Assembly (NCBI RefSeq): GCF_008831285.2
Contig: NC_045143.1
Coordinates: 7,759,503-7,823,502, forward strand
DNA: 64,000 nt
Source of the DNA: Nymphaea colorata
Taxonomy: Eukaryota; Streptophyta; Magnoliopsida; Nymphaeales; Nymphaeaceae
Reading direction: 5' to 3'
Position 1 is the stretch's first letter. Every line of letters begins with the position of its first letter. The position numbers and the translations under genes were made by a program. The notes beneath the pieces were generated by a model. The model saw nothing but the letters and a program-made list of their open reading frames with translations. It made no database searches and had not been told where the DNA came from. Positions 18,154-30,770 of the stretch are shown here, in pieces.

Positions 18154-21100
18154 TCAGATCTTGAAGTGATCGATTGGACGAAGTAATTCTTTGCAAAACA
18201 GAACCGCTATCTTCTTTCTATCGGATTAATGTGTGCGAGCGAGAGAGAGAGACCAAAAGATGATGTACAGGAGAGAGATGGAAGATTTACAATTTTTTTT
18301 TCGACCGTTAGAGAGAGGGGGGTTTTGGCCGCCAAGGAGGTTAGGAAGAGATGAAGGAAGCCGTTCGTTCAAATCTGCATGGCAGGCAATCCACATGCGA
18401 TTCGTCTTGCTCCCTAAACCCGTAACGGCTACTTAGAGCGAAGGTCTTCCCCTCCCCACACCCAGCCTTGACGGATCTGACTTTCGTATATTCAATAAGC
18501 TGGTAATAATTTATTGACATTTGTGCTTAAATTTTCTTAATAGGGGACGCAAGGTATACATTTCTTGTGCCCTTGTGGAGCGCACAAAATTGCATTTACG
18601 AACAGACGAGACAAACCTAAAAGCCCAAATTTCTTGTTGATGAAAATTGAAAGGTTTATTGCCCATGCATGTTTTTTTTTTTTCAAAATGATTTTTGAGT
18701 TTTGATATATTAATATGATATTGGGGGGAAGCATGGGGAAATGGTTTAGATGGAGAGGGGCGAAACACATGCAAACTAAAGTGTCATGCATTTATATACA
18801 AACTAAAATATCATGCATCACTATTTGGTGGTGATCTATCGTAAAATTTGTCTTTGTCTTGGTTTATTTAATTATGTAATGTTGGTTATATATATATGGC
18901 ACTAGGGCATATATATCACTCAGAGTTCTATTTATTATAAAGTCTCTTTTATAACTTCTTCAAAATGGCGTGAACTTATCATTTATGTTTATGCATTTTA
19001 ACAATTTAAAGGGAGATTTTTGTCGTACCAAATCTGACTGATCACATTGTATCTTAGAAATTTGAAAAGTACATGAACATGTTGTTAAGATTATTTTATA
19101 GAAAACTAATTACTTTTTAAATTCAAGTGCGCTTCTCCGATCATAAATTTGAAATGAAATAAACAAAACACACAATTACAAATTGGTACCCGAAACCGCT
19201 TCTCCCACCCTCTTTGCCTCGGGAATGCTCGTCTTCTTTACTGCTCTAGTCGTTTGAAAGAAAAAAGTTAAACGGCAAAAAATTTTACAGCGCAAGTTGT
19301 AAGATCAAGGCCATTCTAAAGGCCATTGCTGGTTTCATATTGGCAAGCCAATTGGTGGCATTTTTTGACTAAAGGGCACTGGTCATCGCTATGTCATTTT
19401 TCATTTTTCCAATGAAACTTTTGCTGGCATGTATCTCCGCTGCTGAGTCACAAATATGAAACTTAAAAGACAAAAAAATTGGCCGTGTTGCAAATCAAAC
19501 TATTGGCAAGAAGTTGGCCAACATTTAAGAGAGACACCTTTTATAATTGAGAAATTGACTATATTCCTTCAAAGCTTGAGCTTCGGTAAAACAAGAATAT
19601 TGTTGGACGGGACCTGCATGGTTTCAGTTTTTCTTAGGTTAAATTGATAGATATGAAGCAAAGACAGGTGAAAAACAAATTCCCTAATTTCTCTAATCTT
19701 AGTACTGATTATACATATCCTAAATATGTTTCTACTAGGGCTGGTTATGATGAATTCAAGAAAATATGGACGTATTATTCAGTCCATGTTAACCTCCAAT
19801 GACAATCAAACGAGCTTGACAAATATGTAGCTGTTGAAACAGATTTTGGTTGTGTTTTAAGGAATAATTGATGCCATTTCATTTATTTCTCTTAAATATG
19901 GCATGGGACATTGTTAGTTTTGCCATTAACCATATGGTTATCAATATCATATTATCTTAACCGAGTAACATCGGTGCTTTTTAAATGTGACGCAAAATTT
20001 TATGTTCCTCGATCTCCCATCTATTGACCACATTTTAGGGTAAGTTCTGGCCAGAGATATTACGGCTTTCTAAATAGTCATTTAGGATATAATTTAAACG
20101 GTCATGCGTATAGAAGACCAAGCGAAAACTATGTTAACCACCACCATTGTATTTTGACATACGCCATTCGGACTTTCCAATGCATTGGTTACTCTCTAAA
20201 GGATAGCAAGCTTACTGAATGACTGAAGACAGGAAGCTCTTTTGTGTGATTAAGAATAGTATACCTATGAAGGCCGCCGAAGCCGTCATTCTTGCTGGAG
20301 ACGAGGCATTCATTGCCCTCCTTATTGCAGGAAAAAGGGGAGTTTCGAGAAGCCTCTTCTTTTTGACAAAACAGAAGGTGCGAACCTACCTGATGTAATA
20401 GCCCCACAATAGGTATCTATCTAAACCCATGAAGCAACTCAACAACATGATTAAGCTGTTACCACAAATCATCAAGACCCATTCCAAACTTCAATAATCT
20501 TCTCAACACTACCATTTCTGGACACAGTAGAATCTACTTTTCCCAATTAACTAGGCAAGAAGACAATCAGGATGCAGCAGTAGCTGATCCCAATAGATAG
20601 GTTCAGCACCATGTCCTGCATCAAGGGCCAGAAGTAATTCATATGTCAAAGACTCAAAGGCTGTTCTATGCCTAAGAATATGCATTCTTGATCTGCCTTG
20701 CAAGTGAACGACACACCTACCCTAGAAGTCTTCTGTACATTGAATAGCACAGGCAAAAGTACACATTGCTGGAAGCAATTTTTCAAAAGGATGAGATTGA
20801 GACTAGACCTCATTTCAAACCATCAAAACCATAAACAGATTTGGATATGAATCAGATAGACTCACAAAACCTCAAACATATCCTGCCTACCTGAGGCATC
20901 TTCAAAAACACCTCCTATCGATTTACCAGCACTGAACGAACTTGTGCAGACACCAACTTTAGTTACATCCACTTTCCAACAATGTCCTGAAGCTCCTCCA
21001 CTGACATGACCAAGACTCATCAAAAGTATCAACTACAAAATCTTCTTCCCGTAGAGAAAACAGGCAACTCCAACCATGGAAATGTTCATTTCCTATATTG

Positions 21101-21879
21101 ACTATCATTGCCACTAATAAAAATCAAGCTTATCTGAGAACACAAGGATCCTAAGAAGTTAGAAAAGCAATAGCAGCTTAAGCATGACAAAAAGCCCATC
21201 AGAAAAGATAATGCATGTAGTATTGATAGATATTTATAACAGCATTCGGAGTTGCTTCATCCATCATTGCTGCACCGACAAGCATTACTGGAAATTATTA
21301 GATGCCCATATGGAATAATAAAGTTTAAAACATCAAAGCAGCTTTCCTGCAAAGCAGCTGGAATTACATAATATTTCTGAGGTCCTCAGTTCTTGCTATG
21401 TTGCCTAAAACAAAGAATTTTCTTGTGTAACATTGACCAATTACATCCAAAGCATCCATACAATCACATGCATTAAGATAAATCCGATCACATCCAGACA
21501 ATCATAATGAAGTATGCATACAATCATGCAGCAACAAAATTAGTGTGTCACATCCAAACAATCACGTGCACACAATCAAATTCGTGATAGACCATACATC
21601 AACATTCACACATAATTTCCTATCAAAAGTTGTCCAAGTGCAAAGCATAGCAAAGAAGTGTAATTGTCAATTTATCAAGTACATAGCGGTCAAAGTCACT
21701 TCAACAAATATTAGCGAATCACATAGAGATCACATCTAATTAGAATAAGAAACATAAACAAGTTCAAAAAACATTGCAAATATACACTTGAACATATCTT
21801 CATATCATATACATGCAGTGATTAATAATAAATAGAGAGCCACACACTAAACATTTGCAAAATCTTGAAACATTTGATT
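18154..21879. other. Intergenic, no recognised gene
   Basis: AT-rich sequence upstream of the membrane-protein gene. The first 250 bp include a short GA run (about 18240-18252) and are likely promoter and leader. A 72-codon minus-strand frame at 20189-20407 has no motif I recognise. The rest shows scattered A/T runs and no ordered structure. Confidence 0.5.
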
Positions 21880-23219
21880 TGTTATGGACATGCACAAAGA
21901 GTTATTGCTTCCATGGCGGGATGTTTGTGTTGCAACTTCACCTTCACTTAAACATGTTGAACTTGAAGCATTATCATTTGATGTGCCCTCACAATATCAA
22001 ACTGCTCTGCATTCAGATTTTGATCTATAATGAAATTATGCAGTACACAGGTAGCTAATACAATCGGAACTTGTTTTTTAAAAGGATATTTAACTTGTGA
22101 TTTCAATATAGGAAACCTTCCTCCCAATAATCCAAATGTTCGTTCTATAGTTGTTTATAACAATGAATGCCTATAATTGAATAGTTCCTCTGATATCCTA
22201 ATATGCATCTGGTGTGCTAAATTCAGACGTATGATAACGATGTCCTTGATATGGAGTTAAAAGTCCGATGATGTTTGGATAAATCCCATGAACAAGATAA
22301 TATTTACCTACACATTATACACAATATAATCAAATGTTATTATTATTCAAAAGCTAAGATTCATGGATAGTACATAGACATGTGAGGACAGTGTTTTTAA
22401 CTTTTTATACTTGTAGGTATCACAAAAGGGTCAAATCGGGTTATCCAATGCACTACATAGTACTTGTGAATTGTTGCACTCCCTTCCCTTCCTGCTACGA
22501 CATACTGAAATCATGTCAAACCCAACTACAGCCATCACGTTTTGTGAAATAGCTCCTTCGCTATTGCGAATCTTTCTTGATCAAAGAATGACACCCAATT
22601 AGGTACATGAATGGCACCAATAGCTCCTAGACAATCCTATATGCATTTATAAAAGTGAAAATGACTATAACATTAGCATACATGTAAATGCATAACATAC
22701 ATGTACTTACCTTAAAGTATAGATAAAATTGATGGTCAACTTAAATCTTTGATGAGGTGTCATTGTTTGGGCATCAGATTTAACTTGTCCAAGTTGACAA
22801 ATTGCACGCAAGCATGCATTGAAATACTTATTGTTTGTCCAAAATGTTGAGATGTATCTTAACATGCACGATTGCCCCTGTTATGTCCAATAGTTTAAAG
22901 AAATATGGCGACTTTGTTCTTCTACACTAATTTCACTAGCATCTTCCAATAAACCTCTATCTCTTGGTGAATTACATAATGTGATATATGTGTGTACGTC
23001 CAATGTGTAATAGATCCAAAAAACTTCTTGGATGGCCATGAATGATGTTTTGGACAAACAGAGAACCAGCATCTTTATATGGATACGTTTAAGCAAACAC
23101 ATGATGACGACCATTGCGATTGCGACTTTATGTATGACTTGTCTTTCCTCATCATCATCCAACATCTCTAAGAAATTGAATATCTCAAAATTAACAACCC
23201 TTATAAATAGCATAAACAA
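21880..23219 (-). pseudogene. PIF/Harbinger transposase relic
   Basis: Read on the minus strand through several frame changes and stops, the order matches a plant PIF/Harbinger (HARBI1-like) DDE transposase. An N-terminal part (LCNSPRDRGLLEDASEISVEEQ, 20 residues apart from the first two) is followed by a QHFGQTISIS segment; then DCLGAIGAIHVPNWV near 22630-22590, SQVLCSALDNP near 22450, KYYLVHGIYPNIIGLLTPYQ near 22290-22240, TTIERTFGLLGGRFPILK near 22150 and PIVLATCVLHNFI near 22050. The family's first catalytic Asp (GAIDGTH) reads Gly, and the second (DSRVL-type) reads Asn; the Glu in IERTFG remains. With internal stops this copy cannot encode an active enzyme. Boundaries are approximate. 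Confidence 0.75.
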
Positions 23220-23599
23220 ACAGTAGAAAAATGAACAATTTCCATCTGATCATGAACATTTAAAGAAATAACAATTTCCAAAACATATGCATATATGAAT
23301 AAACAATAACAAGAAAGAACATCCTAGAAATGCAATTAGGGTATAACATTCAACAATCATTGACATAGTGTTACACCTAAAGTGCCTAATAGTGTGTGCA
23401 GTACAAAAGGAATCTTGAGGTGTTTGGGGTGGAGTAGTGGGGACTGAATAGGACTTTCAGCATTCAAGATTCAACACTTGTATAAACAATTAGCTTTTGG
23501 ATATTTCTGAAACATATAGCATATCTACTCAGGCAAATAGTAATTGAAAACACAAATATACCTAAAATGTTGCATACAATTACTGGATACTCAAATCAA

Positions 23600-23990
23600 A
23601 TAGTTGGACAATATCAATACACTTCATAGTGCGATCCCAGCCAAACCCATTCGCCTTCAGAATCCTTTTGTAAATTGACAAACTTGGTTTCTGAACCTTC
23701 AATTTATCCTTGAATTTCTCTTTCACAAAAGGCTGGCCCATACCTCTCAATCAGTTTTTTTTTCAATTGTTGTGTATGCTTTTCCTTACCCTCCACTTAA
23801 TTCCTTGCTAGGTACACAAGCTTGCTTTAATAAAAGCTGTACTAAATAGTCACTTTGTGATTTATTCCGCACCAAACTAACTACCCTTGCTGCTCTATAT
23901 GCCAGAATCTTCCAATCTGATGCATTCATACAGAGTTTTAATTAATAAATACAACAAACATGAATATGAATACAACATTAATCCAAAAGG
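23600..23990 (-). pseudogene. Myb/SANT-like domain, probable Harbinger ORF1 relic
   Basis: On the minus strand, about 23750-23590 reads GQPFVKEKFKDKLKVQKPSL followed by SIYKRILKANGFGWD and RTMKC. This resembles the trihelix Myb/SANT-like domain that plant PIF/Harbinger elements and derived host genes use to bind DNA. A second stretch further upstream (DWKILAYRAARVVSLV) may be its start. The frame is interrupted. It lies directly upstream of the transposase relic on the same strand, as expected for a two-gene Harbinger element. Confidence 0.55.
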
Positions 23991-25136
23991 AGTAGAAGAC
24001 ATGTTATTTCATCACAAAAGATGCCAAATGAAGCTGAACATTAAGGAATTTACGTTTTCATAGCACCATAAGACCGAATTCCACCAACCTTATTACTGCT
24101 TTTAATACAGAGAAGATATCATTTTATCCAAAACCTTGTCCAATAATAACAACACAGACTTCTAGTGGACACCGCAAATGGTTATAGCAGTGAAGCATAA
24201 AACAACAAAACGCACAATTTAGCAGAATATAATGTACATGTCACTTATATTCATCACGTAAGATCTTTAACAACCCCTTCTTAAAAACCACACTGTCTAG
24301 AAACAGAAAGGAAAAAAAAATTCTGTTGTATCCAATTCTCAACCGGTATGCAGTCCATGTTTCACATGAAGAATGCTGTTGGTGAAATCAAACCCCTCCA
24401 AAAAAAAATATCAAACCAAGTTTTCTTTCCATTCTTTGTCCCACAAAAACTATGCTCTAGACAAGAAAACCTTCCATGTGAATTTACTAGTAACATTTGG
24501 CTATTTGGAGTAAAAGAATATTCCATACAGGAATGCACCTTGTAATAGGTTTAGTTCAAATGATTGTCCATAAAAAGAACTAAGTACTAATATGGGGAAA
24601 CTGGCACAGGCATAGAAAACTGAATATCACATAAAATATTCATCAATAGTGGAAGCCTAATAATTATGTGATTAATCTCAGGCCCTCAACCATAATAAAG
24701 TTTTCACATGCTCATTATCCATGTCAACACCAAATAGACGGATGAAAATTGAAAATAAAAAATCTAGCATCAGATTTTATGATGGGAGGAACAACAAAAT
24801 GGAACAAGTTTGGCCATACCCTGCCAGATCCAAATAGATAGATGAAAACAAATGATCTAGTACAGATTTATATCAGAATCCTTGAAATGAAGACAAAGTC
24901 TTGTTCACACAATTCCAAACACCTAGGCAAATGAACATCTCCACTTTGTTACAGAAAAAATTTTGATAATGCTTGAGTTGATAACATATACAAAAAGCAG
25001 AAAGGAACAGGAGATTATCATCATCTTTTACAAACAAGAGCAAAAAAAGAAGGAAAAACTAAAAAACTGAAGCACACATTCTATGAAGGATATGATCCAA
25101 GATCCAGCTCAAACAGAAAAGTGATATCCTCTTACA
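23991..25136. other. Intergenic, no recognised gene
   Basis: AT-rich, with A-runs and short frames only. It may include the upstream part of the Harbinger element, but no terminal inverted repeat was identified. Confidence 0.4.
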
Positions 25137-25560
25137 TGTTAAACAACAAGATTTTTGGATCCTCCATCTGGATCCAAAATCCAGCACGTTGAACGATGTC
25201 TCACGTTATTAATGCCCTTCTAATATGTGAAGTCTCTTAGGATTCTACGTTATTGTAAACTGTGTTGAGGTATTCAATGTCCTTGTAATATGTGAAGTAT
25301 TAGAATTCTACATTCTTGTAAACTGTGTTGAGGTATTTAATGTCCTTGTGATATGTAAAGTCTCCTAAGATTTTACGATCAAAAGTCTCTTAGGATTCTG
25401 CAATTGTAACTGTTTTCTCTAATAAATATGGGCCATGTAAGACCATCCTGGTCACGGCTTCTTCTTCTCAGCTTCTTCTTGTTTCATTCTTTCTCTCTAT
25501 CTTTCTACGTGAATACAGATTTCAAGTTGCAGTTATTGGTGCCATATTTCTATCATTACA
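25137..25560 (+). mobile_element. Possible solo LTR or LTR-like sequence
   Basis: This block starts TGTTAAAC, contains a direct repeat of about 73 bp (units from about 25217 and about 25290, each with TGTAAACTGTGTTGAGGTAT), then a TCTAATAAATATGGGCC segment and a CT-rich run (CTTCTTCTTCTCAGCTTC), a layout common in plant copia LTRs. No internal retrotransposon domain adjoins it and no target duplication was found. The LTR assignment is inference. Confidence 0.3.
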
Positions 25561-25600
25561 GTCTTAACAGGAAATCTAAGACTTCTTTTCCAGGTATTTT

Positions 25601-25786
25601 GTAACATGATACTGAGTTTCAAGGTGGTGGAAATCTTATCAGAATAGATATTAATCTGTTGGAAACACAACTACAAACATTTTCTAAAATTCTGTAACAT
25701 GATACTGAGTTTCAAGGTGGTGGAAATCTTATCAGAATAGATATTAATCTGTTGGAAACACAGCTACAAACATTTTCTAAAATTCC
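25601..25786. repeat. 93-bp tandem duplication
   Basis: The units start at 25601 and 25694 (GTAACATGATACTGAGTTTC) and differ at one base that I can see (acaactac versus acagctac), so this is a fairly young duplication. No coding content. Confidence 0.9.
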
Positions 25787-26564
25787 ATAACTATGAAACT
25801 TCTCAACCTTATTTTGAAATAAAAGAATAACTAAACTATTTATGTTTGTTCCCTATTGTTCACCATTACAGCGTAAAGAATAAAGATACACATTTTCTTC
25901 AAGGTTCTTTGAAAATAAGGTACTATAATCAGTTTGGGCTATACAGTCCAATTGAGAATGGTGAACACAGAAGGATTTGCAGTAGGAAGAAATGAATTGG
26001 CCACTTTGAGATGGTTCATTGTTTTTTTCATTTTCCAATACTCCTGCCAGCAAATCCAAGCATTTCCTCTACACATGGGAATGTATGTGCAAGAAATTTC
26101 AGAATTTCAATCTCTGTTGCCAACGGACCCACTATTATGCAGATAGACAATGCACGCGAAAACCACTTTCCAAGCACATTTTTAGTTGCAGCCACCTCAA
26201 AAATTGAAAAAGCTAAAAGCTAAAAGGAAAAAAAGAGCAATCGTATTAAGCCGACCACAACTTCCAATATTTAGATCATAGTCACAAATAACGTCTCAGA
26301 ATTCAAACAGCGAGGTTTTTCTCGGGTATAATACAGCGGGCTTGAAAAATACGGGAAAAAACTGTATTTAAAAAAAAATCCTAAAAATTAAGAAAAAATA
26401 AAATAAATGAGAAACTAATAAGACAACAAGAATCAGAATCAGAATCAAACTAATGCATAAATCAGAATCGAACTAATGCACAAGTAACATCAAATTTATA
26501 GCCCTCATGGCTTTATAACACAATTTAAATCATTCTTAAATACAAAAAAAGAACATATCCATCA

Positions 26565-29225
26565 TTAATCTTCATCCCATGAAGTAGAGTCACCTTCTTC
26601 ATTTGTTCTACTTAGTCCGCATTCTTCATCATCTTCTTCTTCTAAATCTGAAGACAACCCAACCTCTACATTTTCTGCTTCTGGAAATGTATTCACATGG
26701 TCAATATAGATTGGATTTGCATTTATGTTCTTTATTTCTGCAGCCATGCTTTGCAAATGCATTCTAATGAACACCAAATCAGTTAATCTAGATGGTAAAA
26801 GATTGCTTCTCTTCTTCATATTAGCAGCTTCAAATGCACTGCATGGCTTAAAACTTTGATTGCTACTCTTTGAAGAATAGGAACAGAAGATCCAAATATC
26901 TCCCACCAAATACCTAACATAATTTAAAGAAACAAACAAACAAAAATGAGATTCATACAGCTGTAAAATTGTAATTAAAATATTTAACCAATCATCAACA
27001 ATTCAGTAAAAGTGAGACACTTACGTGGATGAGAAGTGTCAATGACACTCATGGCCAACCCATCACGAAATAATGTAGGATCTCTGTTGTGATATTTGAT
27101 CAATTCAAGACCCATATTTGCATAATCCTCATGAACAAGAAGTTTTTTTTTGTTACTAAGTCCAAACCTTCCCGAACTTCTTCATTTGTCCTTAGTATAT
27201 TATTCCAAAACAAATGAGGATTTAGATAAGCTGCTGCGGCATGTATGAGACTATGCAAATTACGATTCCATCTCTTATCAATTATATTCCAATACAACAT
27301 ATATTTTTCTTTCCTATCGTTGTTTGCATTTTTGATAGCTTCTTTAGCTCTATCAAGTGCTTCATATAGATAACCCATAGTGGCCCCTTCCCCATCTACC
27401 ATCTTTAGTACTCTCACTAACAGTTCAACAAACCTGATTATTTCTTTTCCATTTCTCCAAAAATCTTCATTTTGAATGGGACTTATAAGTCCTTTTGCAT
27501 CATTTTTTTCACAGTCTTCTACATGTATACCTTCATTGGAAGCAACCATAAGCCTGAGGCCCTCTTCTTGTTTTAGGATAGAATCCAAAGTGCAAAGCAA
27601 GGCAGGTTGTCAAGTTCATATATAATAAGCAACAAACTTTAGATATAATGAGAACTTATACAAAGGGAAAAGAGTTGAGGAGGCCTGGTGTGACTAGATT
27701 TGCCTTTCAATTTATTTGTTTGCATTCTATCCTAAAACAAGAAGAGGGCCTCAGGTTTACGGTTGCGTCCAATGAATGGAGACATGTAGAAGACATTGAA
27801 AAAAATGATGCAAAAGAACCTACAAGTCTCTTACAAAATGAAGATTTTTGGAGAAAGGGAAAAGAAATAATCAGGTTTGTTGAACCATTAGTGAGAGTAC
27901 TAAAGATGGTAGATGGGGAAGGGGCCACTATGGGCTATTTATATGAAGCACTTGATAGAGCTAAAGAAGCTATCAAGAATGCAAACAACGGCAAGAAAGA
28001 AAAATATATGCCGTATTGAAATATAATTGATAAGAGATGGAATCGTAATTCGCATAGTCCCATACATGCCGTAGCAGCTTATCTAAATCCTCATTTGTTT
28101 TGGAATAATATAATAAGGATGGATGAAGAAGTTCGGGAAGGTTTGAACTTAGTAACAAAAAAAACTTCTTGTTCATGAGGATTATGCAAAAATGACTTAG
28201 TCAACTCCTTTCCCTTTCTATAAGTTCTCATTATATCTAAAGCTTGTTGCTTATTATATACGAACTTGACAAATTGCCTTGCTTTGCAGTTTGCACATGA
28301 TATTTGCCACATCTTCTAAACGATCAATGTCTTCAAGCATTAAGTCAATGCAATGAGCAGCACAAGATGTGGCAAAAATGTTTGGATATTTTCCTTCAAG
28401 AATAAAATTTGTTTTTCTGTAATTGTTTTCATTATCGGTAACAATATGCAGGACATTGTTTGCCTCAATTTCTTCTATAGTTGAAGATAAAAAGTCAACT
28501 ATAACTTCTACATTTTTGGGACCTTTTTCAGCATGACTTGCCTTCCAAAATATAGTGCCTCTTGGAGAGCTCACCAACAAGTTTATATAAGATCTGCTTC
28601 TAATCGTGTCTTCCCAAATATCAGACATAATTGTGCATCCATATTGTGTCCATGTTTTCTTCATTTCATCAACATAGAATAGAACATCTTTCTTTGCTTC
28701 ATCTAGCAGTTTCGTTCTTGTTGCTTCAATGCTTGGGAGAATATATCCTGGGCTGAATTTTGTAGTACCAACAACAAAATTCTTGAAATCCACCGATCGA
28801 AGTAAGTTGTTCATTACAATAGCTTTAAGTAAAAGCTTATCCACAAAATCCTTTTCCACTTTCTTCATTATACTTGAAATTGTTTGTTTTTTGCCTTGTC
28901 CTGTTCCTCCTTCAGACAAAGTTCCACAAAAAAAATTGCTAACTGAACATGATGAACCTACACTTAAATGTGATCCACTTCCACTTTGCATTCTCCCCTT
29001 CTCCATGGGTCTGTCCTCAATAACTCTACAAGCTTTGATTGCCATTTGCTTGATATTTTCAGGCACATTATGACATGCAACAACATCATTGCCGTGAATT
29101 CCAGCCAAATGATACTGAAATTGCGTAATTCCTCCGGTATATTGCTCAGAACAAAATTTGCAAGTCAACTTCCCTTCATCACTTTGAATTGCATGTGACC
29201 AAAATATATCCTTCAATCTAGGCAT
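26565..29225 (-). pseudogene. hAT-superfamily transposase pseudogene
   Basis: The minus-strand frame 29225-28254 (323 codons) begins MPRLKDIFWSHAIQ. It holds a BED-type zinc finger (CKFC ... HLAGIHG, residues about 22-45) and a DUF659-like catalytic region (SDIWEDTIRSRSYINLLVSS, then IVTDNENNYRK and CAAHCIDLMLEDI, residues about 200-305). The continuation KARQFVKFVYNKQQALDIMR is shifted by one frame. Downstream pieces are 27600-27100 (SILKQEEGLRLMVAS to AAYLNPHLFWNN) and, after a plausible intron 27024-26914, the dimerisation region RIWWEIFGSSVPILQR and the C-terminal CSAFEAANMKKRSN ... RLTDLVFIR, ending at 26565 in an acidic tail. Frameshifts occur near 28290, 27150 and 26850, and an inverted block interrupts the gene at about 27595-28195. 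It is therefore inactive; it belongs to the BED/DUF659/hAT_C group of plant hAT elements. Confidence 0.85.
27110..28290. repeat. Nested inverted repeat: reversed hAT fragment inserted in the hAT pseudogene
   Basis: The plus strand 27595-28190 encodes the same hAT segment as the minus strand. It reads KQQTLDIMRTYTKGKELRRP, then SILKQEEGLRFTVASNE, to AAYLNPHLFWNN. Its first part (about 27595-27685) is inverted relative to 28290-28198, and its second part (about 27720-28190) is inverted relative to 27590-27110. The host copy is thus split at one point by a reversed copy of the segment spanning that point. The main stem is about 470-480 bp around a loop of about 130 bp. The two copies differ at a noticeable fraction of residues, so the donor was a diverged sister copy or the event is old. 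The plus copy has its own stop after KEKYMPY. Confidence 0.8.
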
Positions 29226-30469
29226 TTTCTGCAGCTATCAAGTATCAAACACCTGAGGTCCTGAAGCAAAAAATCTAAATCTCATTTCATCTTAAAAAAA
29301 TCATACATAAATGATAAAGTAAAAGTAAAAAAAAAAAACTAACAATGTAACAAACATACAAACTACAAAGTTTAACAGCGATAGAGTTTCTACCTTTTAA
29401 TGCACATAAGCAAATCGACTGAAACAAGAGGTAATAAAGTATAAACTATAAAGTAGAGACGTATGCAAATTGACTGAAAACAAAAACTTGAAACTAATCG
29501 ATTGAAAGCAAAAAACTAGAAACTAACGGAACATACAAACTACAAAGTTTAACAGCGATAGAGTTTCTACTTTTTAATGAACATATGCAAATCGACTGAA
29601 ACAAGAGGTATAAAGTATAATAGATCTTTGCAACTTTTAATATGATTAAGCCAAATAGTTGGCTAATAAATCAAAAAATTACCATTGTAAGAAGGAAGGA
29701 CATTGAGAACTGAAGAGTCAATGAAAAAATAATCAGCAGTTGCCATCAACCAGATATCTAAACCATCAAATCGATTTAAAAACTTAATACCTTATGCCAT
29801 AGACCAACAATGACCTGCTCAATCAAATTGGGGAAGGTATACAGGAATCCTAAGATGTAAGATGATACAACCCACTATAACAATGAAGCGACTTCGAAAA
29901 TCATTGTCATTTATCACGCATAAGTGGCATTCATAAGTACATACAATAAGAGCTGCAAATAAAGGATGTGAGTCAAACCAGGTCCACTTGTCAGAGCCCA
30001 AAGGCATAAAAGCGAGCAGACTTGTTAACTGAAGGTCATTCTCTGTGTACCCATTCATTCATCCACAGCATCGGCTTGTCGTCACAAAACCCAGTAAATC
30101 CAAACACTTAAATAAACCCAACAAAAAGCAACAAACACTATTTTTTCTCTTCGATTCTAAGTTGAAACCACTGCCATAAACCAAGACAGAAAAAGGCGAG
30201 AACCAAAATCCTGGGAAGAGAAAAACCTTGCTCATTCACAAGCAAAAACAACAACAAACCAACAGGTGAAGAAGAAATGTTCGTTGAGGCCATGAATGAG
30301 GAAAAGAGGAAATGGGTTTCCTCCATATTTTCTCTTATCCGCATTCATGGAGTCGATAAACCTTAACCTAGGCCTGCCAACCATCCGCAGGAGAGGAGAA
30401 ACCAAAAGAATGGATGGAAGATATTCAACAGGGTAAAGGAAATCCCCACCGATGGACGTAAGTATAGAT

Positions 30470-30513
<44 letters not shown>

Positions 30514-30770
30514 GTGTATACCTGCTGCGGGAATGGGAGAGAGACCTTCGTATGATGGCGGTGGCGGGCAGGAGACGCTAAGAGCTGAGAGAAAAGAAAA
30601 GGAGAGAGGGGGGCGGGTCGAAAAAAATTTCTGGAATTAAAATTCCGGAATAAAAAATACCATGTTTGAAGGAGGCATTCCCGTATCTAAAGAATGGGAA
30701 TCAAAATACCATAATTCCTGGCATTCCCGCCTCATCAAACGCCAAGAGGTTTCCGTTCATTCCTCTCGCG
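29226..30770. other. Upstream flank of the hAT pseudogene and intergenic DNA
   Basis: No gene was recognised. A degenerate direct repeat of about 180 bp is visible (ACTACAAAGTTTAACAGCGA at about 29361 and again at about 29538). A (GA)n tract lies at about 30470-30511. Near 30640-30740 the sequence is rich in GGAATGGGAAT-type motifs and ends CTCATCAAACGCCAAG, which resembles the inner edge of a MITE terminus but was not paired. Confidence 0.4.
30470..30511. repeat. (GA)n microsatellite
   Basis: About 18-20 GA units. Confidence 0.95.
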
